The notes: generated by a model not told the origin, from the letters alone. DNA of 64,000 nucleotides from Pseudomonas sp. stari2 (GCF_040760005.1 NZ_CP099760.1:5770501-5834500), one strand, 5' to 3'. Positions 17,030 to 28,375 are shown, counted from the stretch's first letter. Program-made: numbers and translations.

Positions 17030-17548
17030 ATGCCCCGCGCTGTCCTTGCGCTGCTGATGCTGGTCGCCCTGCCCGTGTGGGCAGCGGCACCGAAAGACCT
17101 GACCTGGTCGGAGATGATTCCGCCGGACGCGGCGCCCGAAGTGCCGAACATGACACCGCTGCATGACCTGTCGAAGATGAGCGACGCGCTGTCCGCCGAA
17201 TCGGCGCCGGCAGCCAAGCAGGACCTGCCCAACGCGCCGGTGGTGCAAAGCCTCGACGGCCAGAACATCCGCCTGCCAGGCTATATCGTGCCGCTGGAAG
17301 TCAGCGAGGAAGGCCGCACCACAGACTTCCTGCTGGTGCCGTATTTCGGTGCCTGCATTCACGTGCCGCCACCGCCGTCGAACCAGATCGTGCATGTGAA
17401 AAGTGAAGTCGGCGTGAAGCTCGACGAGCTGTATCAGCCGTACTGGGTCGAGGGGCCGTTGCAGGTCAAGCCGTCTACCAGCGAACTGGCCGATGCCGGC
17501 TATCAGATGGATGCGGACAAGATTTACGTCTATGAGCTGCCGGAGTAA
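17030..17548 (+). CDS. DUF3299 periplasmic protein
   Basis: A 172-residue protein with a signal peptide (MPRAVLALLMLVALPVWA). Several in-frame ATGs occur from 17015; 17030 is preferred because GAGG lies about nine bases ahead and it gives the cleanest signal. The core contains LPGYIVPLEVSEEGRTTDFL and FLLVPYFGACIHVPPPPSNQ, the hallmark of DUF3299. The conserved single Cys and His in that motif could bind a metal, but no activity is established. It closes the zinc-type operon. Confidence 0.8.
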   Translation: MPRAVLALLMLVALPVWAAAPKDLTWSEMIPPDAAPEVPNMTPLHDLSKMSDALSAESAPAAKQDLPNAPVVQSLDGQNIRLPGYIVPLEVSEEGRTTDFLLVPYFGACIHVPPPPSNQIVHVKSEVGVKLDELYQPYWVEGPLQVKPSTSELADAGYQMDADKIYVYELPE

Positions 17549-17626
17549 ATCCGGCAATCAGTTATAGCCCGCCAAATCGGCTACGCGAGCAAAGGTTCCA
17601 CAAAAAAACTGCCCATCACTGTTTCA

Positions 17627-17640
17627 TTGAGCTGAGTCAA
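17627..17640. promoter_or_regulatory. ANR/FNR-like box ahead of ompW
   Basis: TTGAGCTGAGTCAA matches the FNR-family palindrome TTGATnnnnATCAA at 8 of 10 defined bases, with both outer TTGA/TCAA arms perfect. It lies 66 bases before the ompW start, a suitable distance for activation. The P. aeruginosa OmpW homologue OprG is known to be ANR-dependent under oxygen limitation. Confidence 0.5.
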
Positions 17641-17706
17641 AAGACCGTATCAGACGGATTCGTACCATAGGACATCAAACATTTTTAACGTCCTTTGGGA
17701 GCTTCC

Positions 17707-18405
17707 ATGAACAAGTCCTTGCTCAGCGCCTCGCTGTTTGCCCTCGCGCTCGCAGCCCCGCTCGCCCACGCCCACGAAGCCGGCGACATCATCGTTCGCG
17801 CCGGTGCGATCACCGTCAACCCGAAGGCCGACAGCTCCAGCGTCAAGGTTGATCAGGGTCCGCTGAGCGGCACCAACCTGGGCGGCAAGGCGACCATGAG
17901 CAGCGACACCCAACTGGGTCTGAACTTCGCCTACATGCTGACCAACAACATCGGTATCGAGCTGTTGGCCGCGTCGCCGTTCGAGCATGACGTGAAGATC
18001 AAGGGCACTGCCCTGCCGGCCGCCAACGGCAAGCTCGGCACCCTGAAACACCTGCCGCCGACCCTGAGCGTCGTCTACTACCCGCTGGACGCGAAGTCGG
18101 CGTTCCAGCCCTACATCGGCGGCGGCATCAACTACACCTGGATCTACGACGAGCACGTCGGCAGCGAAGCCCAGTCCAACGGCTTCAGCAACTTCAAGGC
18201 GAAAAACTCCTGGGGCCTGGCCTGGCAGGTCGGCGCCGACTACATGCTGACCGACAACATCATGCTCAACGCCCAGGTGCGCTACATCGACATCGACACC
18301 CGCGCCACCGTCGAGAACAACGCTGTTGCACCAGGCACTCGCGCAAAAGTGAATGTCGACGTCGATCCATTTGTGTACATGGTCGGTCTGGGCTACAAGT
18401 TCTAA
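17707..18405 (+). CDS. ompW: Outer-membrane protein OmpW/OprG
   Basis: A 232-residue eight-stranded outer-membrane beta-barrel. The signal peptide (MNKSLLSASLFALALAAPLA) is cleaved before HEAGDIIVRAGAITVNPKAD, the classic OmpW start. Further marks are the central GGGINYTWIYDEHVGSEAQ, and a terminal VGLGYKF ending in Phe as BamA substrates require. OmpW proteins form a narrow hydrophobic channel for small molecules. The start at 17707 has TTGGGAGC just upstream. The ANR-like box suggests induction at low oxygen. Confidence 0.95.
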   Translation: MNKSLLSASLFALALAAPLAHAHEAGDIIVRAGAITVNPKADSSSVKVDQGPLSGTNLGGKATMSSDTQLGLNFAYMLTNNIGIELLAASPFEHDVKIKGTALPAANGKLGTLKHLPPTLSVVYYPLDAKSAFQPYIGGGINYTWIYDEHVGSEAQSNGFSNFKAKNSWGLAWQVGADYMLTDNIMLNAQVRYIDIDTRATVENNAVAPGTRAKVNVDVDPFVYMVGLGYKF

Positions 18406-18493
18406 GCGAGCAATCAAAGAACGTTCACGTGGTGGTGAATGAGGCTTGGTGGCGGGCAGACTCAGAACTGACGGCGATGTTACGCAATCGACC

Positions 18494-18518
18494 GGGGAGC
18501 AAGCTCCCTCGCTACAGG
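18494..18518. repeat. Partial Pseudomonas REP-type repeat
   Basis: GGGGAGCAAGCTCCCTCGC contains the inverted core GGGAGC-AA-GCTCCC (18495-18508) followed by TCGCTACAGG. This is the core of the short extragenic palindromes scattered through P. fluorescens-group genomes, here a single copy between ompW and its downstream terminator. Confidence 0.65.
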
Positions 18519-18549
18519 AAATGTGTTTGAAATCCGATTTCCGGCCGTG

Positions 18550-18578
18550 AAAAAGGCGCCTGTCAAAGGCGCCTTTTT
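18550..18578. terminator. Bidirectional Rho-independent terminator
   Basis: A perfect 11-bp stem (AAAAAGGCGCC at 18550-18560, GGCGCCTTTTT at 18568-18578) with a 7-base loop. The T-runs on both strands let it end both the rightward ompW transcript and the leftward epimerase operon. Confidence 0.85.
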
Positions 18579-18594
18579 CATGTCTGCGAGAAGC

Positions 18595-19516
<922 letters not shown>

Positions 19517-19524
<8 letters not shown>

Positions 19525-20401
19525 GACGATAAAACCTATCCAGTAAGCCCGGGAGCGCGGCACGCCAGGCGCGCGGCTTGATCCCGAAAGTGTGCAGAAT
19601 TTTCTTGCAGGCGAGCACCGCGTGTTGCGGTTCTTCGGCGGCATCCGGCCGCGCGGCGTGGGCCTGGGCGGTCGGTTCTTCGATGGCCAGCGGATGCAGG
19701 CTGCGGGCCTCGGTGAGGATGGCCTGCCCCAGCGCCAGCGGTGTGGTCGCCTCGTGGCCGGCATAGTGATAAGTGCCCCACAGCGGCGCGGCGCAATCGA
19801 GTTGTTTGAGTACCGAAATGATCACCCGCGCCGCGTCGTCGACCGGGGTCGGATTGCCACGACGGTCATCGGCCAGCAGCAATTCTTCCGGTTGTTCGGC
19901 ACGAGCCAGGAAGCGTCCAAGGGTGCCTTCCGGGCTGTCGTCGAGCAACCAGCCGAAGCGCAGCAATACGTGCTGCGGGCAGGTGGCGCGCACGCTCTGC
20001 TCGATCCGCCACAAAGCCTGGCCACGCAGGCCCAACGGCACCGGCTCGTCCTTTTCGCTGTAGGCGGTGGCGCGGGAGCCGTCGAATACCCGGTAGCTGG
20101 ACGGCTGCACCAGCACAATGTTGTGGTGCTGGCACAGTTCGGCCAGACGCTCGATGGCGCGTTCCTGGCCCGACAGACGGCTTTCGCTGACAGTCTCCGC
20201 CTGAAACCAGTCGAAATAGTAGGCAAGGTTGATCAGTGCATCGGGACGGGTGTCGTCGAGCAGTTGAGTCAGGCTCGCGGCATCCCAGCCGTCTTCGGGC
20301 GGGCGGGGGGCGAGGAAACCGATGTCTTCCTCCGCACCGAGGCGAATCAGCGCCTGCCCAAGGGCATTTCCGCCGCCCAGTAACATAAGGCGCATTCGCA
20401 T
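19517..20401 (-). CDS. RfbD-like sugar-nucleotide reductase/NAD(P)-dependent oxidoreductase
   Basis: A 294-residue SDR-type protein resembling dTDP-4-dehydrorhamnose reductase. It begins MRMRLMLLGGGNALGQAL, a nucleotide-binding loop, followed by RPDALINLAYYFDWF and VQPSSYRVFDGS, which correspond to the RfbD active-site neighbourhood, although the YxxxK catalytic motif is not obvious. Loss of that motif suggests altered chemistry or a binding-only role. It overlaps the epimerase gene, so the pair may act together on a surface-sugar precursor. Confidence 0.7.
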
Positions 20402-20579
20402 AGAGTCAGCAGGCCCAGTCTGATTGGAACGATGGCTTTAGCGACGATGCTCGTGGCTCCGTCGTCGATAATTGCCGGAATCGTTGCATTTTGCGGGTTT
20501 AGTGCGCAACCGTCACCCGTAAAGTGTAGATCCCCAGCGGTACTTGCAACTTCGCCTGCTCACCCGCATAACTGCAGAC

Positions 20580-23500
20580 ATGAATCTGCCCCTCCCCAAG
20601 GACGCGGCCCTGGCAGGCTTTCACCCCGCCGTCAGCGCCTGGTTCAGCCGCACATTCGCGACGGTCACCGCCGCCCAGGCCCGCGCATGGCCGTTGATCC
20701 GCCAGCGCCGCTCGACGCTGATCGCCGCGCCCACCGGCTCCGGCAAGACCCTCACCGCATTCCTCGCGGTGCTCGACGATCTGGTCCACCGTGGCCTGGA
20801 AACCCCGGACGGTCTGCCGGACGAAACGCTGGTGGTCTACGTTTCGCCGCTCAAGGCGCTGTCCAACGACATCCGCATCAACCTGCAGGACCCACTGGCG
20901 GGGATTACCGACCAGTTACGCCAAATGGATCTGCCAGCGCTGGAAATCACCACCGCCGTGCGCACCGGCGACACGCCGCAGAAAGACCGCGCCGCCATGC
21001 GCAAAAGTGCGCCGCACATTCTGGTGACCACCCCGGAATCACTCTACGTGCTGCTTGGCTCCGAGTCCGGCCGCAAGATGCTCGGCACCACGCGCACGGT
21101 GATCGTCGATGAAATCCACGCCATCGCCGCCGGGAAACGCGGCAGTCATCTGGCCTTGAGCCTCGAACGCCTGCAGGCGTTGTGCGCCGAGCCGCTGACC
21201 CGCATCGGTCTGTCGGCCACGCAGAAACCGATCGATGCCGTCGCACGCTTTCTAGTGGGACATGAGCGCCCCTGCGAAATCATCGACATCGGCCACGCCC
21301 GCCCACGGGATCTGGGCATCGAAGTACCGCCGGTGCCGTTGTCGGCGGTCATGGCCAATGATGTCTGGGAACTGGTTTACGACCGCCTCGCCGTACTGGC
21401 CCGGGAACATCGCACCACGCTGATTTTCGTCAACACCCGGCGCCTGGCCGAGCGCCTGAGCCGACACCTCAGCGAGCGCCTCGGCAAACACGCTGTCGCG
21501 GCGCACCACGGCAGCCTCGCCAAGGAGTTTCGCCTTGATGCGGAACAGCGACTCAAGCGCGGCGAACTGCAAGTGCTGATTGCCACCGCATCGCTGGAAC
21601 TGGGGATCGACATCGGTGAAGTCGACCTCGTGTGCCAGATCGCCTCGCCGCGTTCGATTGCCGGTTTTCTGCAAAGGGTCGGCCGTTCCGGACACCAGGT
21701 TGGCGGCACGCCCAAAGGGCGACTGTTCGCCACCACCCGCGACGACCTGATCGAATGCGCCGCGCTGCTCGACTGCGTGCGCCGCGGCGAACTGGATACG
21801 CTGCACATCCCAGAATCGCCGCTGGACGTGCTGGCGCAGCAGATCATCGCCGAGGTCAGTTGCCAGGAATGGGCCGAAGACGATTTGCTCGCGCGGTTCC
21901 GCCGGGCCGAGCCCTACGCCCGCCTCGACGAAAAACATTATCAGGCGCTGCTGACCATGCTCGCCGAGGGCTACAACGGTCGTCAGGGCATCCGCAGCGC
22001 CTACCTGCATCGCGACGCGGTGAGCCGAACCCTGCGTGGGCGGCGCGGCGCACGGCTGACCGCCGTCACCAGCGGCGGCACCATCCCGGACAACGCCGAC
22101 TACAGCGTGCTGCTGGAACCACAGGGTCTGAACATTGGCAGCGTCAACGAAGACTTCGCCGTGGAAAGCATCGCCGGCGATGTGTTCCAGCTCGGCAATA
22201 CCTCCTACCGAATCCTGCGGGTGGAAACCGGCAAAGTGCGAGTCGAGGATGCCCAGGGTCAGCCACCGACCATTCCGTTCTGGCTCGGCGAAGCGCCCGG
22301 TCGCAGCGCCGAATTGTCGATGGCGGTAGCCCGCCTGCAGGCACAACTCGATCAACTGCTGAGCACCAGCCCCGGCAACCTGCAACCGGCCCTCCACTGG
22401 CTGACCGCGACCCTGGGGCTGGATCTGGCCAGCGCCGAACAGCTTGTGGATTATCTGGCCCGTGCCCGCCTCACCCTCGGCGCGTTGCCGTCCCAGGACA
22501 CGTTGCTGATGGAGCGCTTTTTCGACGAGTCCGGCGGCACCCAACTGATCATCCATTCGCCGTTCGGCAGCCGCATCAACCGCGCCTGGGGCCTGGCCCT
22601 GCGCAAGCGCTTCTGCCGCACCTTCAACTTCGAATTGCAGGCCGCCGCCAGTGAAGATGCGATCGTGCTGTCGCTGTCCACCAGCCACAGTTTCGAACTC
22701 GACGAGGTCTGGCGTTATCTGCACAGCAACAGCGCCGAGCACATCCTCATTCAAGCCGTGCTGGATGCGCCGCTGTTCGGTGTGCGCTGGCGCTGGAATG
22801 CCGGGGTGGCGCTGGCCCTGCCGCGCTACACGGGCGGGCGCAAAGTCGCACCGCAATTGCAGCGGATGAAAAGCGAAGACTTGATCGCCAGCGTGTTTCC
22901 CGATCAGATCGCTTGCCTGGAAAACCTCGCCGGCGAGCGAGAAATTCCCGAACATCCGCTGGTGGAGCAAACCCTCGACGATTGCCTGCACGAGGCGATG
23001 GACAGCGAAGGCTGGCTGCAACTGCTGCGGCGCATGGAGCGCGGCGAAGTGCGTTTGATCGCCCGCGACCTGCCGGCGCCCTCGCCGCTGGCGGCGGAAA
23101 TCCTCAGCGCCCGGCCCTACACCTTTCTCGACGATGCGCCGCTGGAAGAACGTCGCACCCAGGCCGTGCTCAACCGCCGCTGGAGCGATCCGCAATCCAC
23201 CGATGACCTCGGCGCGCTGGACGCTGATGCGATCGAAGCCGTGCGCGAAGAGGCCTGGCCGACGCCGAACAGCGCCGATGAAATGCACGAAGCGCTGATG
23301 AGTCTGGCGTGCATCAGCGACCACGAAGTCGAGGCCAATCCGCACTGGCGCGATTGGCTGAATGCGTTGGCCGACACGGGGCGAGCCTGCCGATTGCAGA
23401 TCGATGCCGTGCACTCGCTTTGGCTGGCACGGGAACGCCTGACCTGTCTGCAAGCGCTTTATCCACAGGCGCATTCGGCACTGCCAGCGTTGCCCGGTTT

Positions 23501-24875
23501 CGATGAGGTCTGGACCGCCGACGATGCCTTGGTGGAAGTCATCCGCGCACGACTGAGCGCCTTCGGCCCACTGCCACTGGAAGCCATCGCGCAACCGCTG
23601 TCATTGCCGCCCGCACGCGTCCATCAAGCCCTCGCCCAACTCGAATGCGAAGGCTATGTGCTGCGCGGTCGGTTCTCGCCCGGGCTGACGATTGAAGAAT
23701 GGTGCGAGCGGCATCTGCTCGCGCGTATTCACCGCTATACCGTCAAGCGCCTGCGCCGGGAAATCGAACCCGTGGCGTTGCAGGATTTCATGCGTTTCCT
23801 TTTCGACTGGCAGCATCTGTCCCCGTCCACCCGTGGTCAGGGCAGCGCCGTGTTGCCGGCGATTGTCGGCCAGTTCGAAGGCTACCCGGCTGCCGCCTCG
23901 GCGTGGGACAGCGACATTCTTCCGGCCAGGCTCAAGGACTATTCACCGAGCTGGCTGGATGATCTGTGCCGCAGCGGCAAACTGGTGTGGACGAGGCTCA
24001 GCGCCCGGCAAAAAACCAGCGGCACGGCGTTGCGCAGCACGCCGGTTGTGTTGCTGCCGCGCAGTCAGGTCGGGTTGTGGAGTTCACTGGCCGAGCAGAC
24101 GCCAATCAGTGAGCTGTCGCCCAAAACCCGCAAGGTTTTCGACGCCCTCAGCCAACACGGCGCGCTGTTCTTCGATGAGCTGATTCATGAAGCGCACCTG
24201 CTGCGCACGGAACTGGAAATCGCCTTGCAGGAACTGGTCGGCGCCGGTCTGGTGAATGCCGACAGCTTTGCCGGCCTGCGAGCGCTAATTACCCCGGCGA
24301 GCAAGCGCCAACAGCGCAGCAGTCGGCGCGGGCGCGGGGCGTTTGTCGGTGGCATGGACGACGCCGGGCGTTGGGCGTTGTTGCGTCGCGGGCCGGTCGT
24401 GGAAAACAGCCAAACGGCGTCGCCCGAGACACTCGAACACATCGCCATGACCTTGCTGCGTCGCTACGGCGTGGTCTTCTGGCGTCTGCTGGAGCGTGAG
24501 GCGGACTGGCTGCCGAGCTGGCGCGAACTCCTGCGTACCTTTCACCGGTTGGAGGCCCGGGGCGAGATTCGTGGCGGGCGGTTTGTCAGTGGCCTGGCGG
24601 GAGAACAATTCGCCCTGCCCGAGGCGATTCCGCTGTTGCGCGAAGTGCGCCGTCGGCCTCATGACGGCCGCCTGATCGCAGTGTGCGGCGTCGATCCGCT
24701 GAACCTCGCCGGCACCTTGTTGCCGGGGACGAAAGTACCGGCGCTGGCGAGCAATCGACTGGTGTATCGCGACGGATTGCCGGTCGCTGCGGAGATCGCC
24801 GGCAAGCAGCAATTCTGGGTGGATCTGGATCCCACCGCCATGAGCGATATCAGCAACAAACTGACTCGTCACTGA
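20580..24875 (+). CDS. lhr: Lhr-family ATP-dependent DNA helicase
   Basis: A 1431-residue superfamily 2 helicase. Walker A is APTGSGKT (residues 50-57), the Walker B box is DEIH (177-180), motif V is SLELGIDIG and motif VI is [12 protein letters not shown]. The two RecA domains are followed by a winged-helix and Lhr-specific domain, then a ~550-residue C-terminal part, giving the long Lhr form known from E. coli and actinobacteria rather than the Lhr-Core. Lhr is a 3'-5' DNA:RNA and DNA helicase tied to repair. It is a single gene whose last seven bases overlap the convergent mechanosensitive channel gene. Confidence 0.9.
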   Translation: MNLPLPKDAALAGFHPAVSAWFSRTFATVTAAQARAWPLIRQRRSTLIAAPTGSGKTLTAFLAVLDDLVHRGLETPDGLPDETLVVYVSPLKALSNDIRINLQDPLAGITDQLRQMDLPALEITTAVRTGDTPQKDRAAMRKSAPHILVTTPESLYVLLGSESGRKMLGTTRTVIVDEIHAIAAGKRGSHLALSLERLQALCAEPLTRIGLSATQKPIDAVARFLVGHERPCEIIDIGHARPRDLGIEVPPVPLSAVMANDVWELVYDRLAVLAREHRTTLIFVNTRRLAERLSRHLSERLGKHAVAAHHGSLAKEFRLDAEQRLKRGELQVLIATASLELGIDIGEVDLVCQIASPRSIAGFLQRVGRSGHQVGGTPKGRLFATTRDDLIECAALLDCVRRGELDTLHIPESPLDVLAQQIIAEVSCQEWAEDDLLARFRRAEPYARLDEKHYQALLTMLAEGYNGRQGIRSAYLHRDAVSRTLRGRRGARLTAVTSGGTIPDNADYSVLLEPQGLNIGSVNEDFAVESIAGDVFQLGNTSYRILRVETGKVRVEDAQGQPPTIPFWLGEAPGRSAELSMAVARLQAQLDQLLSTSPGNLQPALHWLTATLGLDLASAEQLVDYLARARLTLGALPSQDTLLMERFFDESGGTQLIIHSPFGSRINRAWGLALRKRFCRTFNFELQAAASEDAIVLSLSTSHSFELDEVWRYLHSNSAEHILIQAVLDAPLFGVRWRWNAGVALALPRYTGGRKVAPQLQRMKSEDLIASVFPDQIACLENLAGEREIPEHPLVEQTLDDCLHEAMDSEGWLQLLRRMERGEVRLIARDLPAPSPLAAEILSARPYTFLDDAPLEERRTQAVLNRRWSDPQSTDDLGALDADAIEAVREEAWPTPNSADEMHEALMSLACISDHEVEANPHWRDWLNALADTGRACRLQIDAVHSLWLARERLTCLQALYPQAHSALPALPGFDEVWTADDALVEVIRARLSAFGPLPLEAIAQPLSLPPARVHQALAQLECEGYVLRGRFSPGLTIEEWCERHLLARIHRYTVKRLRREIEPVALQDFMRFLFDWQHLSPSTRGQGSAVLPAIVGQFEGYPAAASAWDSDILPARLKDYSPSWLDDLCRSGKLVWTRLSARQKTSGTALRSTPVVLLPRSQVGLWSSLAEQTPISELSPKTRKVFDALSQHGALFFDELIHEAHLLRTELEIALQELVGAGLVNADSFAGLRALITPASKRQQRSSRRGRGAFVGGMDDAGRWALLRRGPVVENSQTASPETLEHIAMTLLRRYGVVFWRLLEREADWLPSWRELLRTFHRLEARGEIRGGRFVSGLAGEQFALPEAIPLLREVRRRPHDGRLIAVCGVDPLNLAGTLLPGTKVPALASNRLVYRDGLPVAAEIAGKQQFWVDLDPTAMSDISNKLTRH

Positions 24876-26974
24876 GTCCGCACCTGCTCCGACAGCACCA
24901 CCGAGGAATGCGCCGGCGCCACCTCCTCTTCCTGACGTTTGGGCAACAAAACCTGCTGTGGATAAGTTTGCGCGAAATGCACCCACGGGCTGTTATCCAC
25001 AAGTTTTTTCAAACGCTGGTTGAACGCGCGGCTCACCGCGTATTGTCCGCCCGAAACCGTGCGGAATTGCGCGGTCAGCACCACGCCGTTCAGGTCCATT
25101 TTGTCCACGCCGAACACATCCAGCGGCCCTTGCAGGTTGTACTTGAGGAACGGGTCTTCGCGGATCGAGTCCCCGGTCTCACGGATCAACTCGATGGCTT
25201 TCTCGACATCGGTGTCATAGGTGAACTGCACCGAGAAAAACGCGAACGCAAACTGCCGCGATTGATTGGTCACCGCCTTGATCTGACCGAACGGCACCGA
25301 ATGCACAAAGCCCTTGCCGTCGCGCAGTCGCAGGGTGCGAATGGTCAGGCCTTCAACCGTGCCGGCATGCCCGGAATCGAGCACCACCCAGTCACCGATC
25401 GACAGGGTGTCTTCGATGATGATGAACAGCCCGGTGATCACGTCCTGCACCAGTTGCTGCGAGCCGAAACCGATGGCCAGACCGACCACCCCGGCACCGG
25501 CCAGCAGTGGCGCGACGTTGATCCCGAGATTGGCCATGGTGGTGATCGCGCAGATCACCACCAGGATGATTTTGATCGCATTGCGCAGCAGCGGCAGGAT
25601 GGTTTTCACCCGGGTGCTGGGCTGGCGCGCCGAGCGTTTGCTGACCGGCGGTTTCAGCGCTTCCTGAATCGCCGTGTCGAGCACCACCCACAGCAGCCAC
25701 GTCACGAGGAAGATCAGGCCGATGCTGCTCAAGGCATTGCTGATCGCCCGGCCGACCGTGCTGCTTTGCGCAAAATCAATCAGCGACACGCCCCAGATTC
25801 GCCCGAGGATATCGATGAACGCAACGGCAATGACGATCCGCAGCAACGCATGCAACAGGCTGAGAAAACGCTCCTTGTAGGCGCTGCTGCGCTGGATCGC
25901 CTCGGCCCGGCGTGATTTGAACAGGTGCTGCAGCACAGTGCTGAGAAACACCGTGCCAATCAGTAGCACCGTGGTGAGCAGCGCACAGCGCAGGGCTTTT
26001 TGATTGTCCTCGCCGATGCCGATCAGATTGACCGCCGAGACCAGCACCATCAACACGATCGGCCAGTACCAGAGCCCGGAAAAGATCCGCAGCGACTCCT
26101 GCAGTGAAGGTTGTTTCAGACGCTGGGCCAGTGACCGGTTGCGGATCAGGTGCGCCACTGGCCGGCGCAGGCGAATCACCAGCAAGCCGAAGATGATCGA
26201 CGCCAGCAGACCGGTGAACACCGCGATGCTGCTGGTGATATTGCCGCCCAGTTGCCGGGCGATCTGCGGACTGGTCAGCGCGTCACTCAACGCGGCGAGA
26301 AAGCCGATCAGAAACAGCGGTTTCGGGCAGTAGTCGCGAATGATCTGCACGGCGCGGCGCTTGTGGCCGGTGTTGAACATCACCACCACACACAACAGCA
26401 TCGAGGTGGAAAAAATACCGCTGCTGGTAGCGTAGGCAAAACACAGCGCCAGCGCCCGGCCGACCGAGGCTGGCAGGAAGTGACTGACGTACAGGGTCAA
26501 CGGCAGGCAGATCAACGCAGGCAATGTGTAGGGCAGCAAATAACCGATCAGGTCCTGACTGCGCTGGCGGGTACGCAGCCAGCGGCCCTCGCGCATCCGC
26601 CTGGCCAGCACGCTGCCAAGCACGGTCAACACGGCGAAGGTGCCGAGCCACACGCCGGACAGCATCATGAAATCCCCGGCGACGCTCCAGCCCGAGCGAT
26701 CCGACGGCTGATTGACCAGCCTGTCGACTTCATCAGCCGCCCGGTCGGCGCGCAGGCGCCAGGCGTCGACCAGGTGCTCGTTGAGGTCGAGCTTGTCCTG
26801 CACGTCGTCGATGCTGGAACTGATGGCACCGAGCAGTCCACCCTGCACCAGTGGTTCGGGTTCGGCGGATTTTGCAGTGGCTGCCGGGACACCCGGCAGG
26901 CTGGCGGCCTGCACTGCATTGCCGCCGAACAACAGCAATGCCCCCAATAGAATCGCGATCCTGAACCTGGTCAA
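24869..26974 (-). CDS. MscS-family mechanosensitive ion channel (large, multi-TM)
   Basis: A 701-residue inner-membrane channel. A TTG start at 26974 is preferred: AAGGGAG lies nine bases ahead and translation then begins with a signal peptide (residues 1-23, ending GGNAVQA); the longer frame from 27037 also opens with TTG and has no such site. After a periplasmic helical region and many membrane segments, the conserved MscS core appears near residues 450-620 with VGLAIGFGSQQLVQDVITGL and DWVVLDSGHAGTVEGLTIRT. It should open under hypo-osmotic stress. The C-terminal tail is charged and disordered. Confidence 0.85.
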   Translation of the reverse strand: MTRFRIAILLGALLLFGGNAVQAASLPGVPAATAKSAEPEPLVQGGLLGAISSSIDDVQDKLDLNEHLVDAWRLRADRAADEVDRLVNQPSDRSGWSVAGDFMMLSGVWLGTFAVLTVLGSVLARRMREGRWLRTRQRSQDLIGYLLPYTLPALICLPLTLYVSHFLPASVGRALALCFAYATSSGIFSTSMLLCVVVMFNTGHKRRAVQIIRDYCPKPLFLIGFLAALSDALTSPQIARQLGGNITSSIAVFTGLLASIIFGLLVIRLRRPVAHLIRNRSLAQRLKQPSLQESLRIFSGLWYWPIVLMVLVSAVNLIGIGEDNQKALRCALLTTVLLIGTVFLSTVLQHLFKSRRAEAIQRSSAYKERFLSLLHALLRIVIAVAFIDILGRIWGVSLIDFAQSSTVGRAISNALSSIGLIFLVTWLLWVVLDTAIQEALKPPVSKRSARQPSTRVKTILPLLRNAIKIILVVICAITTMANLGINVAPLLAGAGVVGLAIGFGSQQLVQDVITGLFIIIEDTLSIGDWVVLDSGHAGTVEGLTIRTLRLRDGKGFVHSVPFGQIKAVTNQSRQFAFAFFSVQFTYDTDVEKAIELIRETGDSIREDPFLKYNLQGPLDVFGVDKMDLNGVVLTAQFRTVSGGQYAVSRAFNQRLKKLVDNSPWVHFAQTYPQQVLLPKRQEEEVAPAHSSVVLSEQVRTQ

Positions 26975-27163
26975 AACGCAAAGCTCCCTTGGTTGAACCT
27001 GTAAGGAACTGAGCGTTTTTTGCTCGGCAAAGTTCAAGAACGCCTTGACGGCGGCTTTTGATCTTTGCTCTCAGGTCAAATATCAAATGCCCCTCCCTGT
27101 ATTTTTCCACCCCCACCAAACCCCGACACTGCGCTCCATTCAATCCCCCACCGGAGTGCCGTC

Positions 27164-28375
27164 ATGCCCATTGCCTTGCTCGCGCTGACCCTCAGCGCAT
27201 TCGCCATCGGGACGACCGAGTTCGTCATCGTTGGCCTGCTTCCCACCATCGGTGCCGATCTCGGCGTCAGTCTGCCGTCCGCCGGTCTGCTGGTCAGTCT
27301 CTACGCCCTGGGCGTAGCCATCGGTGCGCCGGTGCTGACCGCCCTCACCGGCAAGGTCCCGCGCAAACTGTTGCTGCTGTCGCTGATGGTGCTGTTCACC
27401 CTCGGCAATCTGCTGGCCTGGCTGGCGCCGAGTTACGAATCGCTGGTGCTGGCGCGGATCGTCACCGGTCTGGCCCACGGTGTGTTCTTCTCCATCGGCT
27501 CGACCATTGCCACCAGCCTGGTACCCAAGGAAAAAGCCGCCAGTGCAATCGCGATCATGTTCACCGGCCTGACCGTGGCGCTGGTCACCGGCGTGCCGCT
27601 GGGCACCTTCATCGGTCAGCATTTCGGCTGGCGTGAAACCTTCCTCGCGGTATCGGCACTCGGCGTGATCGCGTTCATTGGCAGCTTGCTGTATGTGCCG
27701 AACGACATCGCCCACAGCAAACCCGCATCGCTGTTGCAGCAATTGCAGGTGCTCAAGCAACCGCGCCTGTTGCTGGTGTACGCCATGACCGCCATCGGTT
27801 ACGGCGGCTCGTTCATCGCCTTCACGTTCCTGGCGCCGATCCTTCAGGACATCTCCGGTTTCAGCGCCAGTACCGTCAGCCTGGTGTTGCTGGTGTATGG
27901 CGTGTCAGTGGCGGTCGGCAACATCTGGGGTGGCAAACTGGCGGACAAACGCGGGCCGATCAGCGCGCTGAAAATCATCTTCGCCCTGCTCGCCGCCGTG
28001 CTGTTCGCGCTCACCTTCACCGCCGGCAATCCTTGGCTGGCGCTGGCCACCGTGCTGGTCTGGGGCGCAGTCGCCTTCGGCAACGTGCCGGGCTTGCAGG
28101 TGTATGTGGTGCGTCAGGCTGAACATCACACACCGCAAGCGGTGGATGTGGCATCGGGCCTGAACATCGCCGCGTTCAACCTCGGTATTGCCGGCGGCGC
28201 GTGGGGTGGCGGCCTGATCGTCGAACACATCGGCCTGATCCATACGGCGTGGATCGGCGGCCTGGTGGTGCTGGTGGCATTGGCTCTGACGGCGTTGAGC
28301 GGACGCCTCGATCGCCTGGGCCCGGTGTACACCGAACCTGCCGAAGGCTCGGCCCGGATCGTCACCGGGCACTGA
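27164..28375 (+). CDS. MFS transporter, DHA1/AraJ-type exporter
   Basis: A 403-residue twelve-helix drug/sugar efflux-type transporter. The start at 27164 places TTEFVIVGLLPTIGADLGVS directly after the first helix, the standard opening of the AraJ/YdhP subgroup (from MPIALLALTLSAFAIGTTEF). The motif between helices 2 and 3 (LTGKVPRKLLLL) is in place. The substrate cannot be told from sequence. It stands alone, with 103 bases to the next gene and no clear terminator. Confidence 0.85.
   Translation: MPIALLALTLSAFAIGTTEFVIVGLLPTIGADLGVSLPSAGLLVSLYALGVAIGAPVLTALTGKVPRKLLLLSLMVLFTLGNLLAWLAPSYESLVLARIVTGLAHGVFFSIGSTIATSLVPKEKAASAIAIMFTGLTVALVTGVPLGTFIGQHFGWRETFLAVSALGVIAFIGSLLYVPNDIAHSKPASLLQQLQVLKQPRLLLVYAMTAIGYGGSFIAFTFLAPILQDISGFSASTVSLVLLVYGVSVAVGNIWGGKLADKRGPISALKIIFALLAAVLFALTFTAGNPWLALATVLVWGAVAFGNVPGLQVYVVRQAEHHTPQAVDVASGLNIAAFNLGIAGGAWGGGLIVEHIGLIHTAWIGGLVVLVALALTALSGRLDRLGPVYTEPAEGSARIVTGH

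Noticed and set aside
21252..23594. A 780-codon open frame on the minus strand inside lhr
   Set aside because: It lies wholly opposite the helicase motifs of lhr, has no recognisable domain and reads as the high-GC shadow of that gene.
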